Source: Bacillota bacterium
GTDB lineage: Bacteria > Bacillota > Clostridia > Lachnospirales > Lachnospiraceae
Assembly (NCBI GenBank): GCA_023419655.1
Contig: JAEZXP010000121.1
Coordinates: 1 to 19,102, forward strand
DNA: 19,102 nt
Direction of reading: 5' to 3'
Shown here: piece after piece, positions 1 through 5,523 of the stretch
Layout: every line of letters begins with the position of its first letter
Numbering within the stretch: position 1 is the first letter of the stretch
Position numbers and translations under genes: made by a program
Notes under the pieces: generated by a model
Database searches by the model: none
What the model was told of the DNA's origin: nothing
Seen by the model: the letters and a program-made list of their open reading frames with translations, nothing else

Positions 1-2
1 GG

Positions 3-65
3 ATTACATATGCAGAACTAGCGCTTGCTGAAGTATATGAGTTGTTACTGGGGGTGATGGGCTGA
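3..65 (+). CDS. C-terminal end of an unidentified phage protein (partial)
   Basis: An open frame enters from the left edge and gives 20 residues (ITYAELALAEVYELLLGVMG) before TGA at 63-65. The stop overlaps the ATG of the next small gene by one base (TGATG), a translational-coupling arrangement that supports this frame. The short helical Ala/Leu/Glu-rich tail resembles C-termini of small phage tail-region proteins, but too little is present to name a family. Confidence 0.55.
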   Translation: MTYAELALAEVYELLLGVMG

Positions 66-166
66 TGGCTAATGTCTATGCTAATTTAATCAGAAAAGGG
101 CTGAAAACAATCGAGGATGTGCCTGAAAACTTAAGGGCAGAAGTAGAGGCGATATTAAATGCTTAG
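65..166 (+). CDS. CD1375-like small phage protein (33 aa)
   Basis: The 33-residue protein begins MANVYANLIRKGLKTI and ends EAILNA. The pattern Y-x2-LI-x-KGLKT-x3-VP-x2-L-x3-V-x2-IL is shared with the next small gene and matches what I recall of the CD1375-like family of tiny clostridial phage proteins, found near tail-fibre or tail-completion genes just before the lysis cassette. Its function is unknown. The start overlaps the upstream stop (TGATG), and a G-rich stretch (GGGGGTG) precedes it. Confidence 0.65.
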   Translation: MANVYANLIRKGLKTIEDVPENLRAEVEAILNA

Positions 167-206
167 AAACCTATTGACTTTTATTTTTAGAAAGGAGATT
201 GAAACC

Positions 207-335
207 ATGGCTATGATTTATGTATCGTTAATAGTAAAAGGGTTAAAAACCTTTGCAGAGGTTCCACATACCTTAAAGGAGCAAGTAAGACAGATTTTGA
301 TTGACATTGATTGCGAACATTTGATTGTGGAGTAG
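207..335 (+). CDS. CD1375-like small phage protein (42 aa), paralogue of the preceding gene
   Basis: The 42-residue protein begins MAMIYVSLIVKGLKTF and ends CEHLIVE. AAAGGAG at 191-197 lies a good distance before ATG 207. It shares the KGLKT...VP...L...V..IL core with the preceding 33-aa protein but has a longer acidic and hydrophobic tail, so the pair looks like a tandem duplication. No catalytic motif, TM segment or signal peptide is visible. Position between tail genes and holin suggests a minor structural or late accessory role, which is inference only. Confidence 0.7.
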   Translation: MAMIYVSLIVKGLKTFAEVPHTLKEQVRQILIDIDCEHLIVE

Positions 336-355
336 TAACTAAATAACTAGCCAAG

Positions 356-378
356 GGTATCCAGTCGGGTGCCTTTTT
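356..378 (+). terminator. Hairpin with U-tract after the small phage genes
   Basis: GGTATCC (356-362) pairs with GGGTGCC (367-373) over 7 bp including two G-U pairs, with an AGTC loop, followed directly by TTTTT. This is the better of two terminator-like structures before the holin. Confidence 0.6.
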
Positions 379-382
379 ATAT

Positions 383-401
383 GAGCCCAAGGGCTCTTTT
401 T
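383..401 (+). terminator. Second terminator-like hairpin before the holin
   Basis: GAGCCC (383-388) and GGGCTC (391-396) are a perfect inverted repeat followed by TTTTT. The two-base loop means the innermost pair or pairs must open, leaving a 4-5 bp stem. In tandem with the preceding hairpin it probably separates tail-gene transcription from the lysis genes. Confidence 0.5.
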
Positions 402-427
402 AAATTAAAATGAAAGAAGGTAAAGAG

Positions 428-901
428 ATGGAAAAAGCAAGTAAGTTTAAGGTGTGGCTGACCGCATTTTTAACAGCTATAACAGGGTGGATTGGCATAT
501 TAGCTATCCCTGTTTTGATTTTGGTACTCTGCAATATAATTGACTATGCTACAGGACTTGTGGCGAGCAAATACCGCAACCAGAAAATCAACAGTTACAA
601 AAGTTTTCGTGGAATTGTCAAAAAGATATGTATGTGGCTATTAGTTGCTGTGGGGGCCCTGTTTGATTGGTTAATTATATATGCAGGGGAAACAGTAGGA
701 GTAGCTATACCAGTAACATTTTTAATTGCTTGTGCTGTGGCCATATGGCTAATAACTAGTGAATTTATTAGCATCCTAGAAAACATGAAAGATATCGGAG
801 TTCCTATACCGCCGTTTTTAAGACCTCTTGTAAATAGTGTACAAAAACAAGTAGAGGATAAATCCAGGATAAGAAGTGAAGGTGATACAGATGTTGATTA
901 A
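428..901 (+). CDS. Phage holin, toxin-secretion/phage-lysis (Holin_4_1-like) family
   Basis: This 157-aa membrane protein should oligomerise in the cytoplasmic membrane and release the endolysin at the end of the lytic cycle. Hydrophobic segments lie near residues 11-40, 65-86 and 91-110. The first is followed by the family-typical IIDYATGLVASKYRN, and the C-terminus is charged (VEDKSRIRSEGDTDVD). ATG 428 is preferred because AGAAGG at 414-419 lies 8 bases upstream, whereas in-frame ATG 410 has no ribosome-binding site (it would give 163 aa). The 3' end overlaps the amidase gene by 11 bases, the usual coupled holin-endolysin arrangement. Family is clear; TcdE-like holins of clostridia are in the same group. 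Confidence 0.88.
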   Translation: MEKASKFKVWLTAFLTAITGWIGILAIPVLILVLCNIIDYATGLVASKYRNQKINSYKSFRGIVKKICMWLLVAVGALFDWLIIYAGETVGVAIPVTFLIACAVAIWLITSEFISILENMKDIGVPIPPFLRPLVNSVQKQVEDKSRIRSEGDTDVD

Positions 902-1784
902 TATTGATGCTGGCCATGGCAGTAATACAGCAGGCAAACGTACCGCCCCATTTCCTAAGGATGTTAAAATCAATGACAATCTCATAATCAAAAAAGGAGA
1001 GCAATTCCGTGAGCACGTTGCAAATGTAGGAGTTGCTTTTTTATTAGAGCAGGAGCTACAGCGATGCGGATTTGAAACCATGCGTACCGGGTGGAATGAT
1101 GCTAACGCATTTGATGATTCTGACACTCCTTTAGCAGACCGTCAGAGAGCAATAGCAAAAGCGGATTGTGATTATAGTATCTCAATACACTTTAATGCCT
1201 TTGGAGACGGTAAGACCTTTAACTCAGCCGAGGGAGTGGGAATATACATCCATAACAAATACGCAGGGCAGAGTAAAAGACTTGCTGAAACAGTGTTAAA
1301 ACATCTAGCAGGTGGCACTAAGCAAAAAAATAGAGGAGTAACTCCTCAAGCGTTAGCCATGTGCAATTGCAATAACATGGATGTTAAAGCGGCCATACTA
1401 CCCGAGCTAGCTTTTATGACTAATCTTCGGGAAGCAACGGAGTTGATGACCAGTGAGAAGTTTTGGAAAGAATGCGCTGTAGAAATAGCAAAGGGTATGT
1501 GTGAGTTTACAGGGATTAAATACATACCCGAAAACTATATGCCCACAAAGGCTATTACCCCTTTATCTCCTAAGGAAGATATTAAATGGGCCCAGGAGAG
1601 GTTAAATACTGTATTGCCCGATTGGGTGCCTAGATTAAGGGTAGATGGCGATTATGGCCCCAAGACAAGGTATGCAGCATTAATCTATTGGGATAGCCTT
1701 GGCTGGGCCAAGCACATGAATGATGATGGGAAAAAGATAGGCACCGCCACTAGGGAAGCCCTTAGAGATGGTAGAAAAGCATAG
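891..1784 (+). CDS. Phage endolysin: N-acetylmuramoyl-L-alanine amidase with C-terminal peptidoglycan-binding domain
   Basis: This 297-aa enzyme cleaves the MurNAc-L-alanine bond of peptidoglycan during lysis. The Amidase_3 domain (about 1-205) has the expected zinc and catalytic signatures: DAGHG (His9), Glu41 in REHVAN, SIHFNA (His100) and LPELAFMTN (Glu172). A second domain (about 225-297) carries VDGDYGPKTRYAAL, a PG-binding-1-like motif. There is no signal peptide, consistent with holin-dependent export. ATG 891 with GAAGGTG 6 bases upstream is preferred to an in-frame GTG at 876 (MKVIQ...). The start lies inside the holin gene's last codons. Zinc-residue assignments are by family pattern, not alignment. 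Confidence 0.93.
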   Translation: MLINIDAGHGSNTAGKRTAPFPKDVKINDNLIIKKGEQFREHVANVGVAFLLEQELQRCGFETMRTGWNDANAFDDSDTPLADRQRAIAKADCDYSISIHFNAFGDGKTFNSAEGVGIYIHNKYAGQSKRLAETVLKHLAGGTKQKNRGVTPQALAMCNCNNMDVKAAILPELAFMTNLREATELMTSEKFWKECAVEIAKGMCEFTGIKYIPENYMPTKAITPLSPKEDIKWAQERLNTVLPDWVPRLRVDGDYGPKTRYAALIYWDSLGWAKHMNDDGKKIGTATREALRDGRKA

Positions 1785-1821
1785 CTGTGGCTTTGCTGTG
1801 TTGCCCAGGACGAGCAGAAAT

Positions 1822-1863
1822 GAAAAAGGCGGGTATTTGGTTAGTTAGACCAGTATCCGCCTT
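1822..1863 (-). terminator. Terminator, bidirectional hairpin with U-tract on the minus strand
   Basis: AAGGCGGGTATT (from 1826) and the sequence ending AGTATCCGCCTT (to 1863) form a stem of about 12 bp with G-U pairs. Read on the minus strand it is followed by TTTTTC (complement of 1822-1827), so it is a proper terminator for the 1901-2221 gene. On the plus strand the following AAAATTG is not a good U-tract, but the hairpin may still slow transcription from the amidase side. Confidence 0.7.
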
Positions 1864-1900
1864 AAAATTGATTTTACGAGGTTTTATCTGTATTTATTGA

Positions 1901-2221
1901 TTATTCTTCTTTATTTTCTTCTATATGCTCAATCGATTCAACCGTATATGTATTCGCTTGCCTTAATTCCTCAACTATAAGTCCGATACCATAAAGGGAG
2001 AGACAAAGAACTAACGAGCCAACCCATGTTGAAATTAAAACAGAGGCATATATCACATCATTCTTTACTTCTTTTAATTCGTAATCATCCAAAGATATGT
2101 ATTCATATTTTGGCACTAGCTGTGTGCTGGTGCTTAATTCCTCGGCCAAGTAGAAAGAACCTATAAAACCAAGTATCAATAATACTACAGCTGTGTATTT
2201 GCTTATTTGTGGAAATGTCAT
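1901..2221 (-). CDS. Small two-TM membrane protein of unknown function (candidate prophage moron)
   Basis: The protein has 106 aa. Two hydrophobic segments (about 9-26 and 57-86) flank a polar loop of about 30 residues rich in Lys, Glu, Tyr and Asp (PKYEYISLDDYELKEVKND). The C-terminal tail is acidic (ESIEHIEENKEE). AGGAGGAG lies 5 bases before the ATG. I do not recognise a family. It is transcribed against the lysis genes, has its own sigma-A-type promoter (2297-2325), a structured leader and a terminator, so it is a complete single-gene unit at the prophage edge. Such genes are often expressed in the lysogen (superinfection exclusion, host-surface change), but no such function can be read from this sequence. 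Confidence 0.75.
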   Translation of the reverse strand: MTFPQISKYTAVVLLILGFIGSFYLAEELSTSTQLVPKYEYISLDDYELKEVKNDVIYASVLISTWVGSLVLCLSLYGIGLIVEELRQANTYTVESIEHIEENKEE

Positions 2222-2247
2222 TATAACTCCTCCTATGTAATAAAACT

Positions 2248-2288
2248 AGCCCCATACTATTGTGTCTCTCTCCACAGTGTACAGGGCT
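2248..2288 (-). other. 5'-leader hairpin of the two-TM gene
   Basis: On the minus strand AGCCC (2288-2284) pairs with GGGCT (2252-2248), continuing inward with TGTAC/GTATG (including G-U) and TGTG/CACA. This makes a stem of about 14 bp with one internal loop and a GAGAGAGA apical loop. The predicted transcription start (about 2290) places it at the extreme 5' end of the mRNA, where it may stabilise the transcript or affect translation. No known riboswitch class is recognised. Confidence 0.5.
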
Positions 2289-2296
2289 GTAAAAAT

Positions 2297-2325
2297 ACTA
2301 TATCACATTAGTAAAGTTTTGTAAA
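2297..2325 (-). promoter_or_regulatory. Sigma-A-type promoter of the two-TM gene
   Basis: On the minus strand TTTACA (2325-2320) and TATAGT (2302-2297) are separated by 17 bases. The arrangement is near-identical to the promoter of the XRE repressor gene at the other end of the window (TTTACA-17-TATAAT). Confidence 0.7.
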
Positions 2326-2347
2326 CGGCAAAAATACGGCAAAAATA
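2326..2347. repeat. Tandem 11-bp repeat, putative operator
   Basis: CGGCAAAAATA occurs twice head to tail (2326-2336 and 2337-2347), directly upstream of the -35 element of the two-TM gene. Together with TTTTGTAAA (2317-2325) it matches 19030-19051 in front of the XRE repressor. A near-palindrome, ATATATTA-T-TAATATAT, follows at about 2345-2361. Confidence 0.5.
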
Positions 2348-2440
2348 TATTATTAATATATAAGAAACTAGATTAATGCAAAACCATATATTCAGCGTTA
2401 AAGTAGTCTAAATACGTCATTTATTCAAAAATACTAACTT

Positions 2441-2495
2441 TTTACAAGCATAAAACATCCCTACTATATACAATACTATGTATATCCTTTTTTTT
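2441..2495 (+). other. AT-rich junction: candidate promoter overlapping a weak terminator-like hairpin
   Basis: TTTACA (2441-2446) and TATATA (2465-2470) with an 18-base spacer could be a promoter reading toward spoIVB. The same stretch contains ATATACA (2466-2472) and TGTATAT (2479-2485), a perfect 7-bp AT-only inverted repeat followed by CC and nine T, so it could instead end transcription from the left. Neither reading is secure. Positions 2362-2440 hold nothing else I can identify. Confidence 0.35.
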
Positions 2496-2511
2496 CGCGA
2501 ATAAGCAAAGG

Positions 2512-2576
2512 ACCGTGAGGAATGAGCGAACCCTAAAGCTGCTTTTAGGGCTTTAGGGTTTGTTTATTCTCACGGT
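2512..2576. repeat. Long imperfect hairpin (about 26-bp stem) between the prophage end and spoIVB
   Basis: ACCGTGAG (2512-2519) pairs with CTCACGGT (2569-2576), and AACCCTAAAG (2529-2538) with CTTTAGGGTT (2551-2560). The intervening AATGAGCG and TGTTTATT also pair through three G-U wobbles, leaving one bulged G. The 12-base loop repeats TTTAGGG, so the inner arm has an alternative partner. It could be a palindromic intergenic repeat (MITE-like) or a structured RNA. Confidence 0.65.
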
Positions 2577-2590
2577 ACGGGCAGACGCAA

Positions 2591-2675
2591 AATGTATCTG
2601 AAAAAGATACATTGAAAGGACGTAGTCCTTGAGCTTTGCTTGAGCAGAATATAAGTTTTTAAGGGAAACTTGCTC
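2591..2675 (+). other. Cluster of three further hairpins just upstream of spoIVB
   Basis: Three stems follow one another: AATGTATCT/AGATACATT with a GAAAA loop (2591-2613); AAGGAC/GTCCTT with a GTA loop (2616-2630); and GAGC plus AAGTTT pairing with AAACTT plus GCTC (2642-2675). None is followed by a U-tract, so they are not terminators. They either form the spoIVB leader or belong to a repeat element with the larger hairpin at 2512-2576. Confidence 0.6.
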
Positions 2676-2704
2676 CGCTATAAAAATCCAATGCATGAGG
2701 TGTA

Positions 2705-3991
2705 ATGATGAGAAGAAAGAAAATATACAGAAGGGTATTAATATCCTTTTTTTTGATTAATATAGCAGCCATTATTTATTTGATTATATTTAATATTCAA
2801 AGGAACATACCGGACGAAATAAAAATCATCGTCGACAGAGAGGAAAGCTTTAGCTTTAACATGCCTCTAAAGGCCAACATAGAGACGGAGGATATCGGTG
2901 TAATCAGTGTGAATGATACCAGGGTTCCGTCAAACCAGATTAACATTGACCTTAATCAGCCGTTTACTCTTTCTTCATCCCAGACAGGACAGTATAAAAT
3001 GAGTCTGAGCCTTTTCGGATTATTTAATTTTAAGAATGTATCCATCGACGTAATCGACTCAGTAGAACTAATCCCCTGCGGAATGCCCATTGGAATTTCT
3101 GTGGAGACAGACGGTATACTTGTACTTGGAACCCATGGAATTACGGGAGAGGATGGCCTGAATTATGACCCTTCTCATAATAAATTAAAATCAGGCGATT
3201 ATATTATCGCTATTAACGGCAAGAAGGTTATGAGAAAGGAAGAACTTATACAAGGAATTCAAAAATCAGAAGGCAAGGACGTACTGCTTGAAGTCCGCCG
3301 CAACAAAGACGTGATTTCCGTAAGAATCCCCCCGGTTAAAACAGCAGCCGGCGATTACAAGATTGGTACATGGATAAGGGACGATACCCAGGGAATAGGA
3401 ACCTTGACATTCATATCGACGAACGGATATTTCGGAGCATTGGGACATGGTATTACGGACATGGATACAGGGGTTTTAATGGAGATAGATAATGGAACAA
3501 TATACGATGCACAGATTATGTCCATCGTAAAGGGCAAGGAAGGTGAGCCCGGAGAGCTAATCGGAATGATTCGGCAAAGTGAAAAAAACAGAATCGGAGA
3601 TATTACGGACAATACATTTCAAGGAATATTTGGGGTTGTTAATCACAGATATAAGCTTGAGGATGAATTCCAGCCCTTAAAGATTGGATTCAAGCAGGAG
3701 GTTAAGACGGGTAAGGCCTATATTCGCTGCATGGTGGAGGGCGTTATGAGCAATTACGAAATTGAAATACAAAAGGTGGACAGAAGTAATTCCAATCATA
3801 GCAAAGGTCTGGTCATTAAGATTACAGATGAGCGGTTATTAAACGTAACAGGCGGAATTGTTCAGGGTATGAGCGGCAGCCCTATTATTCAAAATAACAA
3901 GATAATAGGTGCGGTAACGCATGTATTTATACAGGATTCAACGAAAGGTTACGGTACATTTATTGAAAACATGGTAAATAAATTAGAATAA
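2705..3991 (+). CDS. spoIVB: SpoIVB sporulation serine protease (S55 family)
   Basis: The protein has 428 aa, very close to the 426 aa of B. subtilis SpoIVB. It is made in the forespore, secreted into the intermembrane space, and cleaves SpoIVFA to start the signal that activates pro-sigma-K. A membrane anchor lies at about 10-30, a PDZ domain at about 118-208 (with SGDYIIAINGKKV), and the S55 peptidase domain at about 215-428. His248 (ALGHGITD), Asp375 (KITDERL) and Ser390 (QGMSGSP) correspond in spacing to the known catalytic residues. GAGGTG at 2697-2702 precedes ATG-ATG; the second (2708) has better spacing, so the start may be one codon later. It precedes spo0A as in most spore formers, but recN, the usual upstream neighbour, is replaced by phage DNA. 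No convincing sigma-G promoter was seen. Confidence 0.95.
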   Translation: MMRRKKIYRRVLISFFLINIAAIIYLIIFNIQRNIPDEIKIIVDREESFSFNMPLKANIETEDIGVISVNDTRVPSNQINIDLNQPFTLSSSQTGQYKMSLSLFGLFNFKNVSIDVIDSVELIPCGMPIGISVETDGILVLGTHGITGEDGLNYDPSHNKLKSGDYIIAINGKKVMRKEELIQGIQKSEGKDVLLEVRRNKDVISVRIPPVKTAAGDYKIGTWIRDDTQGIGTLTFISTNGYFGALGHGITDMDTGVLMEIDNGTIYDAQIMSIVKGKEGEPGELIGMIRQSEKNRIGDITDNTFQGIFGVVNHRYKLEDEFQPLKIGFKQEVKTGKAYIRCMVEGVMSNYEIEIQKVDRSNSNHSKGLVIKITDERLLNVTGGIVQGMSGSPIIQNNKIIGAVTHVFIQDSTKGYGTFIENMVNKLE

Positions 3992-4060
3992 GCAAATGTT
4001 TTGTTATAAAAAGAAGTCGACGAAATATTATAAAAGTTAATAATGTTTCCGATATTACTG

Positions 4061-4130
4061 CACCACATAAGTTGTATATTTTATCCTATTATACAAAATA
4101 TTGTGGTGTATGATTTTTTACGTTTTTTTT
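4061..4130 (+). terminator. spoIVB terminator
   Basis: CACCACA (4061-4067) pairs with TGTGGTG (4102-4108), and inside it TGTATA (4073-4078) pairs with TATACA (4090-4095). T-rich tracts follow at 4113-4118 and 4123-4130. The stem is interrupted, but the combination is plausible and separates spoIVB from spo0A. Confidence 0.55.
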
Positions 4131-4142
4131 GTAAAGGAGACC

Positions 4143-4149
4143 TGTCGAA
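4143..4149 (+). promoter_or_regulatory. Candidate 0A box (Spo0A~P binding site)
   Basis: TGTCGAA matches the core 0A-box consensus TGNCGAA exactly. It lies about 20 bp upstream of a sigma-A-type -35 and about 400 bp before spo0A, so autoregulation is likely, as in Bacillus. Weaker one-mismatch copies are at 4018-4024 (CGACGAA), 4381-4387 (TAACGAA) and 4412-4418 (TCACGAA). Functional binding is inference. Confidence 0.5.
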
Positions 4150-4167
4150 TGGTGCGATAAGAAAGAA

Positions 4168-4196
4168 TTGAATCTTTAAATTGGAATAGCTATAAT
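4168..4196 (+). promoter_or_regulatory. Candidate sigma-A promoter of spo0A
   Basis: TTGAAT (4168-4173), a 17-base spacer and a perfect TATAAT (4191-4196). It would give a leader of about 350 nt. Confidence 0.6.
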
Positions 4197-4247
4197 TCAC
4201 TTATGGTAAAAAATTACATTAATTACAGATCATATCCTTACCATATC

Positions 4248-4277
4248 GTACGATTTTGTGGTGAAACAATGGAATTC
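4248..4277 (+). promoter_or_regulatory. Candidate sigma-H promoter of spo0A
   Basis: GTACGATTT (4248-4256), a 12-base spacer and ATGGAATTC (4269-4277) fit the sigma-H consensus RnAGGAwWW-N11-12-RnnGAATww with one mismatch in each element. A sigma-H promoter for spo0A is established in B. subtilis, so the position makes sense. The -35 overlaps a perfect 10-bp palindrome ATCGTACGAT (4245-4254). From 4278 to 4535 I see no gene; the stretch is AT-rich leader with scattered CGAA motifs. Confidence 0.5.
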
Positions 4278-4551
4278 GTGTCTGATTATGGCTATAAATG
4301 TTAGATATTAATGAAATATGGGGCGGATTATCAGGTATAATTTGGTAATATTGCTATTCCTAAAATCATTGACGTCTATTTAACGAAGATATATAATATA
4401 GCTATATGACATCACGAAATACGAAGTTTTACAGTTAAAATCACAAAACGTGAAGCGGGTTTTGATAACACGAACATAAATATGGGAAGGGATAAAGGTA
4501 CTATCTGAAACGGAGAAGGAAAACAAAAAAATATGGAGGTTGGGAAAAAAC

Positions 4552-5352
4552 ATGGGTAAAATTAACGTAGCTATAGTCGATGACAACGAAAGGATGGTTA
4601 ATCTACTAGAAGACATTTTAAAAGAAGATGAAGACATTGAGGTTGTGGGGAAATCTGAAAATGGTATTGATGCTTTAAGTATGATTAAGGAGAAAAAACC
4701 GGATGTAGTGCTATTGGATTTGATTATGCCCAAGTTGGACGGGCTGGGGGTTATGGAAAAGGTAAAAAGGGATTCTGAGTTCAAGAAAAACCCATCCTTT
4801 ATTGTAATCACCGCAATAGGACAAGAAGGAGTTACGGAAAGTGCATTTGAATTAGGGGCTAACTACTATATTATGAAACCGTTTGACAGCAATGTTATAC
4901 TATCGAGGATAAAACAGATTAAGGGAGATTACCATAATAAACTGACGAATAACTATCGAGTAAGTGCATATGAGAATAAAAGTACATACATGGAGAGAAA
5001 CCTGGAAACAGATGTTACGAATATTATCCATGAAATCGGTGTTCCGGCACATATTAAGGGATATCAATACTTACGGGATGCAATCATGATGTCAGTGAAC
5101 GACATCGAAATGCTGAATTCTATAACGAAATTACTTTATCCCTCAATAGCAAAGCGCCATAAAACTACCCCAAGCAGGGTTGAGAGAGCCATCCGCCATG
5201 CAATCGAAGTGGCATGGAGCAGGGGAAAGATGGATACAATTGATGATCTGTTCGGATACACCGTTAGTAACGGGAAAGGCAAGCCTACAAATTCCGAGTT
5301 CGTAGCACTGATTGCCGATAAGATCAGACTTGAATATAAATTCAGGACATAA
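4552..5352 (+). CDS. spo0A: Spo0A, sporulation transcription factor (response regulator)
   Basis: The protein has 266 aa, the family's normal length. It is the phosphorylated master switch for sporulation and post-exponential genes. The receiver domain (about 1-125) has the acidic pair Asp10/Asp11, phospho-acceptor Asp56 (VVLLDLIMP), Thr87 (ITA) and Lys109 (IMKPF). A linker (about 126-148) leads to the Spo0A-specific C-terminal DNA-binding domain (about 149-266) with SIAKRHKTTPSRVERAIRHA as the helix-turn-helix. ATG 4552 is used; GGAGG at 4535-4539 is 12 bases away, rather long, while the alternative TTG at 4540 abuts that site and would add MGKN. The upstream region has sigma-A- and sigma-H-like promoters and a 0A box. 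Confidence 0.97.
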   Translation: MGKINVAIVDDNERMVNLLEDILKEDEDIEVVGKSENGIDALSMIKEKKPDVVLLDLIMPKLDGLGVMEKVKRDSEFKKNPSFIVITAIGQEGVTESAFELGANYYIMKPFDSNVILSRIKQIKGDYHNKLTNNYRVSAYENKSTYMERNLETDVTNIIHEIGVPAHIKGYQYLRDAIMMSVNDIEMLNSITKLLYPSIAKRHKTTPSRVERAIRHAIEVAWSRGKMDTIDDLFGYTVSNGKGKPTNSEFVALIADKIRLEYKFRT

Positions 5353-5368
5353 TTCAATTATAAATAAA

Positions 5369-5409
5369 ACAATCCCGGATAGTTAATTTAACTATCCGGG
5401 ATTGTTTTT
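5369..5409 (+). terminator. Strong terminator after spo0A
   Basis: ACAATCCCGGATAGTTAA (5369-5386) and TTAACTATCCGGGATTGT (5388-5405) are perfectly complementary around a single central base; the innermost bases form the loop. T-rich TTTTT follows. This is the most stable terminator in the window. Confidence 0.92.
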
Positions 5410-5523
5410 GCGTAAAGTAGTATAATATTCTAATAAAAACTTATAAAAAAGAATTTACCTGATTTTTAAAATATGTTATTCTTATTTTATATGCTTAAAT
5501 CACATATGAAAATAGGAGGAATG

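Larger units (their letters stand above)
1..2350. mobile_element. Right end of a prophage (late/lysis module), left end outside window
   Basis: The order small tail-associated proteins, holin, endolysin is typical of the end of the late region of clostridial siphophage or myophage prophages. An opposite-strand membrane protein with its own promoter follows, as expected for a moron at a prophage edge. The integrase and attachment sites of this element are not visible, so its right boundary (about 2350-2500) is an estimate. It could also be a phage remnant or tail-like bacteriocin; the holin and amidase do not distinguish these. Confidence 0.75.

Noticed and set aside
2326..2347. Tandem CGGCAAAAATA repeat considered as the start of a CRISPR array or replication iterons
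   Set aside because: Only two copies without spacers, immediately next to a promoter; operator sites explain it better. No CRISPR repeats were seen anywhere in the window.
2512..2675. Hairpin array as a known riboswitch or T-box
   Set aside because: I see no recognisable aptamer core, T-box motif or terminator/antiterminator pair.
4203..4304. A 33-codon open frame in the spo0A leader (MVKNYINYRS...)
   Set aside because: Its ATG sits at the predicted transcription start of the sigma-A-type promoter, has no ribosome-binding site, and the composition is not protein-like.
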